This document shows positions 27,791 through 41,689 of a DNA stretch of 64,000 bases, piece by piece. The stretch covers positions 124,001-188,000 of the forward strand of contig NW_027488878.1 in NCBI RefSeq assembly GCF_050948215.1, written 5' to 3'. The notes under the pieces are model-generated. The model saw only the letters and a list, made by a program, of their open reading frames with translations, was not told where the DNA came from and ran no database searches. This DNA comes from Halictus rubicundus. Its lineage: Eukaryota > Arthropoda > Insecta > Hymenoptera > Halictidae. The first letter of the stretch is position 1, and each line of letters starts with the position of its first letter. Made by a program: the position numbers and the translations under genes.

Positions 27791-30700
27791 TCCTATCCTA
27801 TCCTCTACCCTATCCTATCCTCTATCCTATCCTATCCTCTAACGTATCCTGTCCTCTATCCTATCCTCTATCCTATCGTATCCTCTATCCTATCCTATCC
27901 TCTATCCTATCCTATCCTCTATCCTATCCTATCCTCTATCCTATTCTATCCTCTATCCTAGCCAATCCTATATCCTATTCTCTATCCTACCCTATCCTCT
28001 ATCCTATCCTATCCTCTATCCTATCCTATCCTCTATCCTATCCTATCGTTTATCCTTTCCTATCCTCTATCCTATCCTATCCTCTATCGTATCCTATCCT
28101 CTATCCTATCCTCTATCCTATCCTCTATCCTATCCTCCATCCTATCCTATCCACTATTCTATCCTATCCTCTATCCTATCCTATCCTCTATCCTATCATA
28201 TCCTCTATTCTACCCTACCCTCTATCCTATCCTATCCACTATGCTATCGTACCCTCAATCCTATCCTATCCTCTATCCTATCCTATCCTCTATCCTATCC
28301 TATTCTCTATCCTATCCTATCCTCTATCCTATCCTATCCTCTATCCTATCCTATCCTATCCTCTACCCTATCCTATGCTCTATCCTATCCTATCCTCTAT
28401 CCTATCCAATCCTATATCGTATCCTCTATCCTATCCTATCCTCTATCCTATCCTATTCTCTATCCTATCCTATCCTGTATCCTATCCTACCCTCTATCGT
28501 ATCCTATCCTCTATCCTATCCTATCCTCTATCCTATCCTATTCTCTATGCTATCCTATCCTCTATCCTATCCTATCCTCTATCCTATCCTATCCTCTATC
28601 CTATTCTATCCTCTATCCTAGCCAATCCTATATCCTATTCTCTATCCTATCCTATCCTCTATCCTATCCTATCCTCTATCCTATCCAATCCTATATCGTA
28701 TCCTCTATCCTATCCTATCCTCTATCCTATCCTATCCTCTATCCTATCCTATCCTCTATCCTATCCTATCCTCTATCCTATACTATCCTCTATCCTATCC
28801 TATCCTCTATCGTCTCCTGTCCTGCATCCTATCCAATCCCCTATCCTATCCTCTACCGTCTCCTATCCTCTATCCTATCCAATCCCCTATCCTATCCTCC
28901 ATCCTATCCTATCCTCTGTCCTATCCTATCCTCTGTCCTATCCTGTCCTGTATCCTACTCTATCCTCTATCCTATCCTATCCTCTATCCTATCCTATCCT
29001 CTATCCTGTGCTATTCTCTATCCTATCCTCTATCCTAACCTATCCTCTATCCTATCCTATCCTCTATCCTATAAAATCCTCTATCCTATCCTATCCTCTA
29101 TCCTATTCTATCCTCTATCCTATCCAATCCTATATCCTATTCTCTATCCTATCCTATCCTCTATCGTATCCTATCCTCTATCCTATCCTATCCTAGACCT
29201 ATCCTATCCTCTATCCTATCCTATCCTCTATCCTATCCTATCGTTTATCCTATCCTATCCTCTATCCTATTATATCCTCTAACATATCCTATACGCTATC
29301 CTATCCTATCCTCTATCCTATTCTATCCTCTATCCTATCCAATCCTATACCCTATTCTCTATCCTATCCTATCCTCCATCGTATCCTATCCTCTATCCTA
29401 TCCTATCCTCTATCATATCCTATCCTCTATCCTATCCTATCCTCTATCCTATCCTATCCGCTATCCTATCCAATCCTATATCCTATTCTCTATCCTGTCC
29501 TATCCTCTACCCTATCCTATCCTCTATCCTATCCTATTCTCTATCCTATCCTATCCTCTATCCTATCCTATCCTTTATCCTATCCTATCCTCTATCCTAT
29601 CCTATCCTCTATCCTATCCTATCCCCTATCCTATCCTATCCTCTAACATATCCTATCCGCTATCCTATCCTATCCTCTATCCTATCCTATCCTCAACCTA
29701 TCCTATCCTCTATCCTATCCTATCCTCTATCCTATCTTATCCTCTATCCTATCCTATCGTTTATCCAATCCTATCCTCTATCCTATTCTATCCTCTATCC
29801 TATCCAATCCTATATCCTATTCTCTATCCTATCCTATCCTCTATCGTATCCTATCCTCTATCCTATTCTATCCTCTATCCTATCCAATCCTATATCCTAT
29901 TCTCTATCCTATCCTATCCTCTATCGTATCCTATCCTCTATCCTATCCTATCCTAGACCTATCCTATCCTCTATCCTATCCTATCCTCTATCCTATCCTA
30001 TCGTTTATCCTATCCTATCCTCTATCCTATTATATCCTCTAACATATCCTATACGCTATCCTATCCTATCCTCTATCCTATTCTATCCTCTATCCTATCC
30101 AATCCTATACCCTATTCTCTATCCTATCCTATCCTCCATCGTATCCTATCCTCTATCCTATCCTATCCTCTATCATATCCTATCCTCTATCCTATCCTAT
30201 CCTCTATCCTATCCTATCCGCTATCCTATCCAATCCTATATCCTATTCTCTATCCTGTCCTATCCTCTACCCTATCCTATCCTCTATCCTATCCTATTCT
30301 CTATCCTATCCTATCCTCTATCCTATCCTATCCTTTATCCTATCCTATCCTCTATCCTATCCTATCCTCTATCCTATCCTATCCCCTATCCTATCCTATC
30401 CTCTAACATATCCTATCCGCTATCCTATCCTATCCTCTATCCTATCCTATCGTCAACCTATCCTATCCTCTATCCTATCCTATCCTCTATCCTATCTTAT
30501 CCTCTATCCTATCCTATCGTTTATCCAATCCTATCCTCTATCCTATTCTATCCTCTATCCTATCCAATCCTATATCCTATTCTCTATCCTATCCTATCCT
30601 CTATCGTATCCTATCCTCTATCCTATCCAATCCTATATCGTATCCTCTATCCTATCCTATCCTCAACCTATCCTATCCTCTATCCTATCCTATCCTCTAT

Positions 30701-32906
30701 CCTATCGTATCCTCTATCCTATCCTATCGTTTATCCTATCCTATCCTCTATCCTATCGTATCCTCTATCCTATCCTATCGTTTATCCTATCCTATCCTCT
30801 ATCCTATCCTATCCTCTAACATATCCTATCCGCTATCCTATCCTATCCTCTATCCTATTCTATCCTCTATCCTATCCAATCCTATATCCTATTCTCTATC
30901 CTATCCTATCCTCTATCGTATCCTATCCTCTATCCTATCCTATCCCCTATCCTATCCTATCCTCTATCCTATCCTATCCTCTATCATATCCTATCCTCTA
31001 TCCTATCCTATCCTCTATCCTATCCTATCGTTTATTCTTTCCTATCCTCTATCCTATCCTATCCTCTATCCTATCCTCTATCCTATCCTATCCACTATTC
31101 TATCCTATCCTCTATCCTATCCTATCCTCTATCCTATCCTATCCGCTATCCTATCCTATCCTCTATACTATCCTATCCTCTATCCTATCCTATCGTCTAT
31201 CCTATCCTATACTCTATCCTATCCTATCCTCTATCCTATCCTATCCTCTATCCTATCCTATCCTCTATCCTCTATCCTATCCTATCCTCTATCCTATCCT
31301 ATCCTCTATCCTATCCTATCCTCTATCCTATCCTATCCTCTATCCTATCCTATCCTCTATCCTATCCTATCCTCTATCCTATCCTATCCTCTATCCTATA
31401 CTATCCTCTATCCTATCCTATCCTCTATCGTCTCCTGTCCTGCATCCTATCCAATCCCCTATCCTATCCTCTACCGTCTCCTATCCTCTATCCTATCCAA
31501 TCCCCTATCCTATCCTCCATCCTATCCTATCCTCTGTCCTATCCTATCCTCTGTCCTATCCTGTCCTCTATCCTATTCTATCCTCTATCCTATCCTATCC
31601 TCTATCCTATCCTATCCTCTATCCTGTCCTATTCTCTATCCTATCCTCTATCCTAACCTATCCTCTATCCTATCCTATCCTCTATCCTATAAAATCCTCT
31701 ATCCTATCCTATCCTCTATCCTATTCTATCCTCTATCCTATCCAATCCTATATCCTATTCTCTATCCTATCCTATCCTCTATCCTGTCCTATCCTCAACC
31801 TATCCTATCCTCTATCCTATCCTATCCTCTATCCTATCCTATCGTTTATCCTATCCTATCCTCTATCCTATTCTATCCTCTAACATATCCTATACGCTAT
31901 CCTATCCTATCCTCTATCCTATTCTATCCTCTATCCTATCCAATCCTATACCCTATTCTCTATCCTATCCTATCCTCTATCGTATTCTATCATCTATCCT
32001 ATCCTATCCTCTATCCTATCCTATCCTCTATTCTATCCTCTATCCTATCCTATCCACTATTCTATCCTATCGTCTATCCTATCCTATCCTCTATCCTATC
32101 CTATTCGCTATCCTATCCTATCCTCTATACTATCCTATAATCTATCCTATCCTGTCGTCTATCCTATCCTATCCTCTATCCTATCCTATCCTCTATCCTA
32201 TCCTATCCTCTATCCTATCCTATCCTCTATCCTATCCTATCCGCTATCCTATCCAATCCTATATCCTATTCTCAATCCTATCCTATCCTCTATCCTATCC
32301 TATCCTCTATCCTATCCTATTCTCTATCCTATCCTATCCTCTATCCTATTCTATCCTGTATCCTATCCAATCGAATATCCTATTCTCTATCCTATCCTAT
32401 CCTCTATCGTATCCTATCCTCCATCGTATCCTATCCTCTATCCTATCCTATCCTCTATCATATCCTATCCTCTATCCTATCCTATCCTCTATCCTATCCT
32501 ATCCGCTATCCTATCCAATCCTATATCCTATTCTCTATCCTGTGCTATCCTCTACCCTATCCTATCCTCTATCCTACCCTATTCTCTACCCTATCCTATC
32601 CTGTATCATATCCTATCCTCTATCCTATCCAATCCTATATCCTATTCTCCATCCTATTTTATCCTCTATCCTATCCTATCCTATATCGTATCCTATCCTC
32701 TAACCTATCCTTTCCTATCCTCTATCCTATCCTATCGTCTATCATATCCTATCCTCTATCCTATCCTATCCTCTATCCTATTCTATCCTCTACCCTAGCC
32801 AATCCTATATCCTATTCTCTATCCTATCCTATAATCTATCGTATCCTATCCTCTATCCTATCCAATCCACTATCCTATCCTATCCACTATCCTATCCTAT
32901 CCTCTA
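27790..32906 (+). repeat. ~5.1-kb tandem duplication, copy 2
   Basis: Directly abuts copy 1. The junction lies near 27,790 and divergence from copy 1's right flank begins near 32,930. The internal 760-bp sub-repeat (CTAGACC at 29,193 and 29,953) is intact in both sub-copies here. In copy 1 the second sub-copy has lost 114 bp, so the missing block is a deletion in copy 1 or a gene-conversion repair here. Confidence 0.88.
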
Positions 32907-34107
32907 TCCTATCCTATCCTCTATCCTATCCTATCCTCTATCCTATCCTATCCTATCCTCTATCCTATCCTATCCTCTATCATATCCTATCCTCTATCCT
33001 ATCCTATCCTCTATCCTATACTATACGCTATCCTATCCAATCCTATATCCTATTCTCTATCCTATCCTATCCTCTATCCTATCCTATCCTCTATCCTATC
33101 CTATCCTCTATCCTATCCTATTCTCTATCCTATCCTATCCTCTATCCTATTCTATCCTCAATCCTATCCAATCCTATATCCTATTCTCTATCCTATCCTA
33201 TCCTCTATCGTATCCTATCCTCTATCGTATCCTATCCTCTATCCTATCCAATCCTATATCCTATTCTCTATCCTATCCTATCCTCTATCCTATCCTATCC
33301 TCTATCCTATCCTATTCTCTATCCTATCCTATCCTCTATCCTATTCTATCCTCTATCCTATCCAATCCTATATCCTATTCTCTATCCTATCCTATCCTCT
33401 ATCGTATCCTATCCTCCATCGTTTCCTATCCTCTATCCTATCCTATCCTCTATCATATCCTATCCGCTATCCTATCCTATCCTCTATCCTATCCTATACG
33501 CTATCCTATCCAATCCTATATCCTATTCTCTATCCTATCCTATCCTCTACCCTATCCTATCCTCTATCCTATCCTATTCTCTACCCTATCCTATCCTGTA
33601 TCATATCCTATCCTCTATCCTATCGAATCCTATATCCTATTCTCCATCCTATCCTATCCTCTATCCTATCCTATCCTCTATCGTATCCTATCCTCTATCC
33701 TATCCTTTCCTATCCTCTATCCTATCCTATCGTCTATCATATCCTATCCTCTATCCTATCCTATCCTCTATCCTATTCTATCCTCTATCCTATCCTATCC
33801 GCTATCCTATCCAATCCTATATCCTATTCTCTATCCTATCCTATCCTCTATCGTATCCTATCCTCTATCGTATCCTATCCTCTATCCTATCCTATCCTCT
33901 ATCGTATCCTATCCTCTATCCTATCCTATCCTCTATCGTATCCTATCCTCTATCCTATCCTGTCCTCTATCCTATCCTCTATCGTCTCCTATCCTCTATC
34001 CTATCCAATCCCCTATCCTATCCTCTATCCTATCCTATCCTCTATCCTATCCTATCCGCTATCCTATCCAATCCTATATCCTATTCTCTATCCTATCCTA
34101 TCCTCTA

Positions 34108-37100
34108 CCCGATCCTATCCTCCATCCTATCCTATTCTCTACCCTATCCTGTCCTGTATCATATCCTATCCTCTATCCTATCCAATCCTATATCCTATTC
34201 TCCATCCTATCCTATCCTCTATCCTATCCTATCCTCTATCGTATCCTATCCTCTATCCTATCCTTTCCTATCCTCTATCCTATCCTATCGTCTATCATAT
34301 CCTATCCTCTATCCTATCCTATCCTCTATCCTATTCTATCCTCTATCCTAGCCAATCCTATATCCTATTCTCTATCCTATCCTATAATCTATCGTATCCT
34401 ATCCTCTATCCTATCCAATCCACTATCCTATCCTATCCACTATCCTATCCTATCCTCTATCCTATCCTATCCTCTATCCTATCCTATCCTCTATCCTATC
34501 TTATCCTATCCTCTATCCTATCCTATCCTCTATCATATCCTATCCTCTATCCTATCCTATCCGCTATCCTATCCAATCCTATATCCTATTCTCTATCCTA
34601 TCCTATCCTCTATCCTATCCTATCCTCTATCCTATCCTATCCTCTATCCTATCCTATTCTCTATCCTATCCTATCCTCTATCCTATTCTATCCTCTATCC
34701 TATCCAATCCTATATCCTATTCTGTATCCTATCCTATCCTCTATCGTATCCTATCCTCTATCCTATCCTATCCTCTATCCTATCCTATTCTCTATCCTAT
34801 CCTATCCTCTATCCTATCCTATCCTCTATCCTATCCTATCCTCTATCCTATTCTATCCTCTATCCTAGCCACTCCTATATCCTATTCTCTATCCTATCCT
34901 ATCCTCTATCCTATCCTATCCTCTATCCTATCCAATCCACTATCCTATCCTATCCTCTATCCTATCCTATCCTCTATCCTATCCTATCCTCTATCCTATC
35001 CTATCGTTTATCCTTTCCTATCCTCTATCCTATCCTATCCTCTATCGTATCCTATCCTCTATCCTATCCTATCCTCTATCCTATCCTATCGTTTATCCTA
35101 TCCTATCCTCTATCCTATCCTATCCTCTAACATATCCTATCCTCTATCCTATCCTATCCTCTATCCTATCTTATCCTATCCTCTATCCTATCCTATCCTC
35201 TATCATATCCTATCCTCTATCCTATCCTATCCTCTATCCTATCCTATCCTCTATCCTATCTTATCCTATCCTCTATCCTATCCTATCCTCTATCATATCC
35301 TATCCTCTATCCTATCCTATCCTCTATCCTATCCTATCCGCTATCCTATCCAATCCTATATCCTATTCTCTATCCTATCCTATCCTCTATCCTATCCTAT
35401 CCTCTATCCTATCCTATCCTCTATCCTATCCTATTCTCTATCCTATCCTATCCCCTATCCTATTCTATCCTCTATCCTATCCAATCCTATATCCTATTCT
35501 GTATCCTATCCTATCCTCTATCGTATCCTATCCTCTATCGTAACCTATCCTCTATCGTATCCTATCCTCTATCCTACCCTATCCTCTATCCTATCCTATT
35601 CTCTATCCTATCCTATCCTCTATCCTATCCTATCCTCTATCCTATCCTATCCTCTATCCTATTCTATCCTCTATCCTAGCCAATCCTATATCCTATTCTC
35701 TATCCTATCCTATCCTCTATCCTATCCTATCCTCTATCCTATCCAATCCACTATCCTATCCTATCCTCTAGCCTATCCTATCCTCTATCCTATCCTATCC
35801 TCTATCCTATCCTATCCTCTATCATATCCTATCCTCTATCCTATCCTATCCTCTATCCTATCATATCCTCTATCCTATCCTACCCTCTATCCTATCCTAT
35901 CCACTATCCTATCGTACCCTCAATCCTATCCTATCCTCTATCCTATCCTATCCTCTATCCTATCCTATTCTCTATCCTATCCTATCCTCTATCCTATCCT
36001 ATCCTCTATCCTATCCTCTATCCTATCCTCTATCCTATCCAATCCTATATCCTATTCTCTATCCTATCCTATCCTCTACCCGATCCTATCCTCCATCCTA
36101 TCCTATTCTCTACCCTATCCTGTCCTGTATCATATCCTATCCTCTATCCTATCCAATCCTATATCCTATTCTCCATCCTATCCTATCCTCTATCCTATCC
36201 TATCCTCTATCGTATCCTATCCTCTATCCTATCCTTTCCTATCCTCTATCCTATCCTATCGTCTATCATATCCTATCCTCTATCCTATCCTATCCTCTAT
36301 CCTATTCTATCCTCTATCCTAGCCAATCCTATATCCTATTCTCTATCCTATCCTATAATCTATCGTATCCTATCCTCTATCCTATCCAATCCACTATCCT
36401 ATCCTATCCACTATCCTATCCTATCCTCTATCCTATCCTATCCTCTATCCTATCCTATCCTCTATCCTATCTTATCCTATCCTCTATCCTATCCTATCCT
36501 CTATCATATCCTATCCTCTATCCTATCCTATCCTCTATCCTATCCTATCCGCTATCCTATCCAATCCTATATCCTATTCTCTATCCTATCCTATCCTCTA
36601 TCCTATCCTATCCTCTATCCTATCCTATCCTCTATCCTATTCTATTCTCTATCCTATCCTATCCTCTATCCTATTCTATCCTCTATCCTATCCAATCCTA
36701 TATCCTATTCTGTATCCTATCCTATCCTCTATCGTATCCTATCCTCTATCGTATCCTATCCTCTATCCTATCCTATCCTCTATCGTATCCTATCCTCTAT
36801 CCTATCCTATCCTCTATCCTATCCTATTCTCTATCCTATCCTATCCTCTATCCTATCCTATCCTCTATCCTATCCTATCCTCTATCCTATTCTATCCTCT
36901 ATCCTAGCCACTCCTATATCCTATTCTCTATCCTATCCTATCCTCTATCCTATCCTATCCTCTATCCTATCCAATCCACTATCCTATCCTATCCTCTATC
37001 CTATCCTATCCTCTATCCTATCCTATCCTCTATCCTATCCTATCGTTTATCCTTTCCTATCCTCTATCCTATCCTATCCTCTATCGTATCCTATCCTCTA

Positions 37101-37400
37101 TCCTATCCTATCCTCTATCCTATCCTATCGTTTATCCTATCCTATCCTCTATCCTATCCTATCCTCTAACATATCCTATCCTCTATCCTATCCTATCCTC
37201 TATCCTATCTTATCCTATCCTCTATCCTATCCTATCCTCTATCATATCCTATCCTCTATCCTATCCTATCCTCTATCCTATCCTATCCTCTATCCTATCT
37301 TATCCTATCCTCTATCCTATCCTATCCTCTATCATATCCTATCCTCTATCCTATCCTATCCTCTATCCTATCCTATCCGCTATCCTATCCAATCCTATAT
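34108..37400 (+). repeat. ~2.0-kb offset duplication (34.1-35.4 kb versus 36.1-37.4 kb)
   Basis: CCCGAT occurs at 34,108 and 36,079 (offset 1,971), TCTGTATCC at 34,721 and 36,709 (1,988), and CCACTCC at 34,869 and 36,908 (2,039). Offset steps are 17 and 51 bp, whole 17-bp units. A third CCCGAT at 38,995 marks another copy of the left part. Boundaries are approximate. Confidence 0.75.
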
Positions 37401-38400
37401 CCTATTCTCTATCCTATCCTATCCTCTATCCTATCCTATCCTCTATCCTATCCTATCCTCTATCCTATCCTATTCTCTATCCTATCCTATCCTCTATCCT
37501 ATTCTATCCTCTATCCTATCCAATCCTATATCCTATTCTGTATCCTATCCTATCCTCTATCGTATCCTATCCTCTATCGTATCCTATCCTCTATCCTATC
37601 CTATCCTCTATCGTATCCTATCCTCTATCCTATCCTATCCTCTATCCTATCCTATTCTCTATCCTATCCTATCCTCTATCCTATCCTATCCTCTATCATA
37701 TCCTATCCTCTATCCTATCCTATCCTCTATCCTATCCTATCCGCTATCCTATCCAATCCTATATCCTATTCTCTATCCTATCCTATCCTCTATCCTATCC
37801 AATCCACTATCCTATCCTATCCTCTATCCTATCCTATCCTCTATCCTATCCTATCCTCTATCCTTTCCTATCGTTTATCCTTTCCTATCCTCTATCCTAT
37901 CCTATCCTCTATCGTATCCTATCCTCTATCCTATCCTATCCTCTATCCTATCCTATCGTTTATCCTATCCTATCCTCTATCCTATCCTATCCTCTAACAT
38001 ATCCTATCCTCTATCCTATCCTATCCTCTATCCTATCTTATCCTATCCTCTATCCTATCCTATCCTCTATCATATCCTATCCTCTATCCTATCCTATCCT
38101 CTATCCTATCCTATCCTCTATCCTATCTTATCCTATCCTCTATCCTATCCTATCCTCTATCATATCCTATCCTCTATCCTATCCTATCCTCTATCCTATC
38201 CTATCCGCTATCCTATCCAATCCTATATCCTATTCTCTATCCTATCCTATCCTCTATCCTATCCTATCCTCTATCCTATCCTATCCTCTATCCTATCCTA
38301 TTCTCTATCCTATCCTATCCTCTATCCTATTCTATCCTCTATCCTATCCAATCCTATATCCTATTCTGTATCCTATCCTATCCTCTATCGTATCCTATCC
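36709..38400 (+). repeat. 828-bp higher-order repeat
   Basis: TCTGTATCC occurs at 36,709, 37,537 and 38,365 (828 and 828 bp). GTTTATCCTTTCC at 37,045 and 37,873 also gives 828. The unit is not an exact multiple of 17 (48 x 17 + 12), because it includes a two-pentamer unit. Similar but less regular copies are at 34,721 and 35,498 (777 apart). Confidence 0.85.
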
Positions 38401-40926
38401 TCTATCCTATCTTATCCTATCCTCTATCCTATCCTATCCTCTATCCTATCCTATCCTCTATCCTATCCTATCGTTTATCCTTTCCTATCCTCTATCCTAT
38501 CCTATCCTCTATCGTATCCTATCCTCTATCGTATCCTATCCTCTATCCTATCCTCCATCCTATCCTATCCACTATTCTATCCTATCCTCTATCCTATCCT
38601 ATCATCTATCCTATCATATCCTCTATACTATCCTACCCTCTATCCTATCCTATCCACTATCCTATCGTACCCTGAATCCTATCCTATCCTCTATCCTATC
38701 CTATCCTCTATCCTATCCTATTCTCTATCCTATCCTATCCTCTATCCTATCCTATCCTCTATCCTATCCTATCCTCTATCCTATCCTATCGTTTATCCTA
38801 TCCTATCCTCTATCCTATCCTATCCTCTAACATATCCTATCCGCTATCCTATCCTATCCTCTATCCTATTCTATCCTCTATCCTATCCTATCCTCTATCA
38901 TATCCTATCCTCTATCCTATCCTATCCTCTATCCTATCCTATCCGCTATCCTATCCAATCCTATATCCTATTCTCTATCCTATCCTATCCTCTACCCGAT
39001 CCTATCCTCTATCCTATCCTATTCTCTACCCTATCCTGTCCTGTATCATATCCTATCCTCTATCCTATCCAATCCTATATCCTATTCTCCATCCTATCCT
39101 ATCCTCTATCCTATCCTATCCTCTATCGTATCCTATCCTCTATCCTATCCTTTCCTATCCTCTATCCTATCCTATCGTCTATCATATCCTATCCTCTATC
39201 CTATCCTATCCTCTATCCTATTCTATCCTCTATCCTAGCCAATCCTATATCCTATTCTCTATCCTATCCTATAATCTATCGTATCCTATCCTCTATCCTA
39301 TCCAATCCACTATCCTATCCTATCCACTATCCTATCCTATCCTCTATCCTATCCTATCCTCTATCCTATCCTATCCTCTATCCTATCTTATCCTATCCTC
39401 TATCCTATCCTATCCTCTATCATATCCTATCCTCTATCCTATCCTATCCTCTATCCTATCCTATCCGCTATCCTATCCAATCCTATATCCTATTCTCCAT
39501 CCTATCCTATCCTCTATCCTATCCTATCCTCTATCGTATCCTATCCTCTATCCTATCCTTTCCTATCCTCTATCCTATCCTATCGTCTATCATATCCTAT
39601 CCTCTATCCTATCCTATCCTCTATCCTATTCTATCCTCTATCCTAGCCAATCCTATATCCTATTCTCTATCCTATCCTATAATCTATCGTATCCTATCCT
39701 CTATCCTATCCAATCCAATATCCTATCCTATCCACTATCCTATCCTATCCTCTATCCTATCCTATCCTCTATCCTATCCTATCCTCTATCCTATCTTATC
39801 CTATCCTCTATCCTATCCTATCCTCTATCATATCCTATCCTCTATCCTATCCTATCCTCTATCCTATCCTATCCGCTATCCTATCCAATCCTATATCCTA
39901 TTCTCTATCCTATCCTATCCTCTATCCTATCCTATCCTCTATCCTATCCTATCCTCTATCCTATCCAATCCTCTATCCTATCCTATCCTCTATCCTATCC
40001 TATCCTCTATCCTATCGTATCCTCTATCCTATCCTATCCTCTATCCTATCCTATCCTCTATCATATCCTATCCTCTATCCTATCTTAACCTCTATCCTAT
40101 TCTATCCTCTATCATATCCTATCCTCTATCCTATCCAATCCTATATCCTATCCTCTATCCTATCCTATCCTCTATCCTATCCTATCCTCTATCCTATCCT
40201 ATCCTCTATCCTATCCTACCCTCTATCCTATCCTATCCTCTATCCTATCCTATCCTCTATCCTATCCTATCCTCTATCCTATCCTATCCTCTATCCTATC
40301 CTATCCTCTATCCTATCCTATCCTCTATCCTATCCTATCCTCTAACATATCCTATCCGCTATCCTATCCTATCCTCTATCCTATTCTATCCTCTATCCTA
40401 TCCAATCCTATATCCTATTCTCTATCCTATCCTATCCTCTATCGTATCCTATCCTCTATCCTATCCTATCCTCTATCCTATCCTATCCTCTATCCTATCC
40501 TATCCTCTATCATATCCTATCCTCTATCCAATCCTATCCTCTATCCTATTCTATCCTCTATCCAATCAATCCTATATCCTATTCTCTATCCTATCCTATT
40601 CTCTATCGTATCCTATCCTCTATCCTATCCAATCCTATATCGTATCCTCTATCCTATCCTATCCTCAACCTATCCTATCCTCTATCCTATCCTATCCTCT
40701 ATCCTATCCTATCGTTTATCCTATCCTATCCTCTATCCTATCCTATCGTTTATCCTATCCTATCCTCTATCCTATCCTATCCTCTAACATATCCTATCCG
40801 CTATCCTATCCTATCCTCTATCCTATTCTATCCTCTATCCTATCCAATCCTATATCCTATTCTCTATGCTATCCTATCCTCTATCGTATCCTATCCTCTA
40901 TCCTATCCTATCCTCTATCGTATCCT

Positions 40927-40942
40927 ATCCTCTATCCTATCC
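40927..40942 (+). repeat. candidate target-site duplication, left copy (16 bp)
   Basis: ATCCTCTATCCTATCC precedes the poly(T) and is repeated at 42,865-42,880. With the ambiguous T it is 17 bp, exactly one repeat unit. Because it is plain consensus repeat, the match could arise from the array itself and is weaker evidence than at the first island. Confidence 0.5.
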
Positions 40943-40967
40943 TTTTTTTTTTTTTTTTTTTTTTTTT

Positions 40968-41500
40968 AAAGGTATTTGCCTCTATTTAACTTTTCAATTT
41001 CTACAAAATCGTTAAAAATCTATTATCGCTGGTCGCGCATGTACTTAATTTAATTTAATCTAATCGATTCGCTTAAACTTAATCTATTTTATATATACTA
41101 ACACTTAAAGTAACTAAACTCGAGATTAACCCTAAGATTACAAATCTAAAACCTAAACTCTAAAAATTTACTAGCTAAACCTTATTAACCAAAAACCAAA
41201 AAAAAACCAACACAAACAGTTGTAATTCTAATTTTTTCTATTAACCTAACCTATCTTATCTAAAATTCGCACATAATCGCCGAGGTCCGCAGAAATCTAC
41301 TTAGCGGCTACGATATTCTCTCTACCTACTAGCTACGAAAATTTGACGAAATTCGCAAAATTGTAAGAATTTTTGAAGAAATCTCGTGCGATCGACGGGA
41401 AAAATTCTAAAATTGCTTCGAATTATCTAAAATCGTCTGAAAGTGACGAAAAAACGCTAAGAAATGCTAAAATTCTGCTAATTTCTGGATTTCGCAAGAG
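40968..41500 (-). other. AT-rich terminal part of the second insertion
   Basis: About 530 bp adjoining the poly(A) on the minus strand. It is strongly AT-rich, with TTTAATTTAATTTAA-like runs on the minus strand and an A8 run near 41,200. No open frame or hairpin of note. It resembles an untranslated region. Confidence 0.5.
41241..41260 (+). other. short TAACC/TATCT pentamer run
   Basis: TTAACCTAACCTATCTTATC contains two TAACC pentamers (the arthropod telomere repeat read on its C strand) followed by two TATCT. Four degenerate pentamers in AT-rich DNA may be chance. Confidence 0.3.
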
Positions 41501-41502
41501 GG

Positions 41503-41535
41503 AAGTGGGGGTTTTTGGATAGTTGACCCCCACTT
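41503..41535. other. perfect 10-bp inverted repeat, GTGGGGG/CCCCCAC
   Basis: AAGTGGGGGT (41,503-41,512) pairs with ACCCCCACTT (41,526-41,535) across a 13-nt loop. A GC-rich stem of this length in AT-rich sequence is unlikely to be trivial. It could be an RNA hairpin of the element on either strand. Confidence 0.65.
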
Positions 41536-41639
41536 ATTCTTATATGTTTGTAAAGCCCTCGTTGAATGCGTAACTTGCCTCGTTCAAAGTTTTTTCGAGA
41601 ATCAGCTCCTTCCCCTTGTCCGTGTTGTTATCTCGAAAA

Positions 41640-41650
41640 GGGGGGGGGGG
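41640..41650 (+). repeat. G11 homopolymer
   Basis: Eleven G follow CTCGAAAA. A second G7 run lies near 41,941-41,947. Length is uncertain in any read-based assembly. Confidence 0.8.
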
Positions 41651-41670
41651 TTTCGACAAATTTTTTGCCT

Positions 41671-41689
41671 TGGGGAACTCTGTTCCCCA
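41671..41689. other. 8-bp stem, 3-nt loop hairpin
   Basis: TGGGGAAC (41,671-41,678) and GTTCCCCA (41,682-41,689) pair perfectly around a TCT loop. With only a short T-rich stretch beyond it, it is not a convincing terminator. Confidence 0.6.

Larger units (their letters stand above)
12386..40942 (+). repeat. 17-bp minisatellite array, middle segment
   Basis: Uninterrupted 28.6-kb continuation of the same array, with the same unit and variants. The longest apparent frame, 799 codons at 17,397-19,796, is pure repeat. It ends at a TAGCC variant (CCTAGCCAATCC), which supplies many of the rare plus-strand stops. Several nested duplications in it are listed separately. No gene, RNA or regulatory site is seen. 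Confidence 0.97.

Noticed and set aside
41671..41689. Rho-independent terminator
   Set aside because: The stem is followed by ATCACAG, not a T run, and the context is not bacterial.
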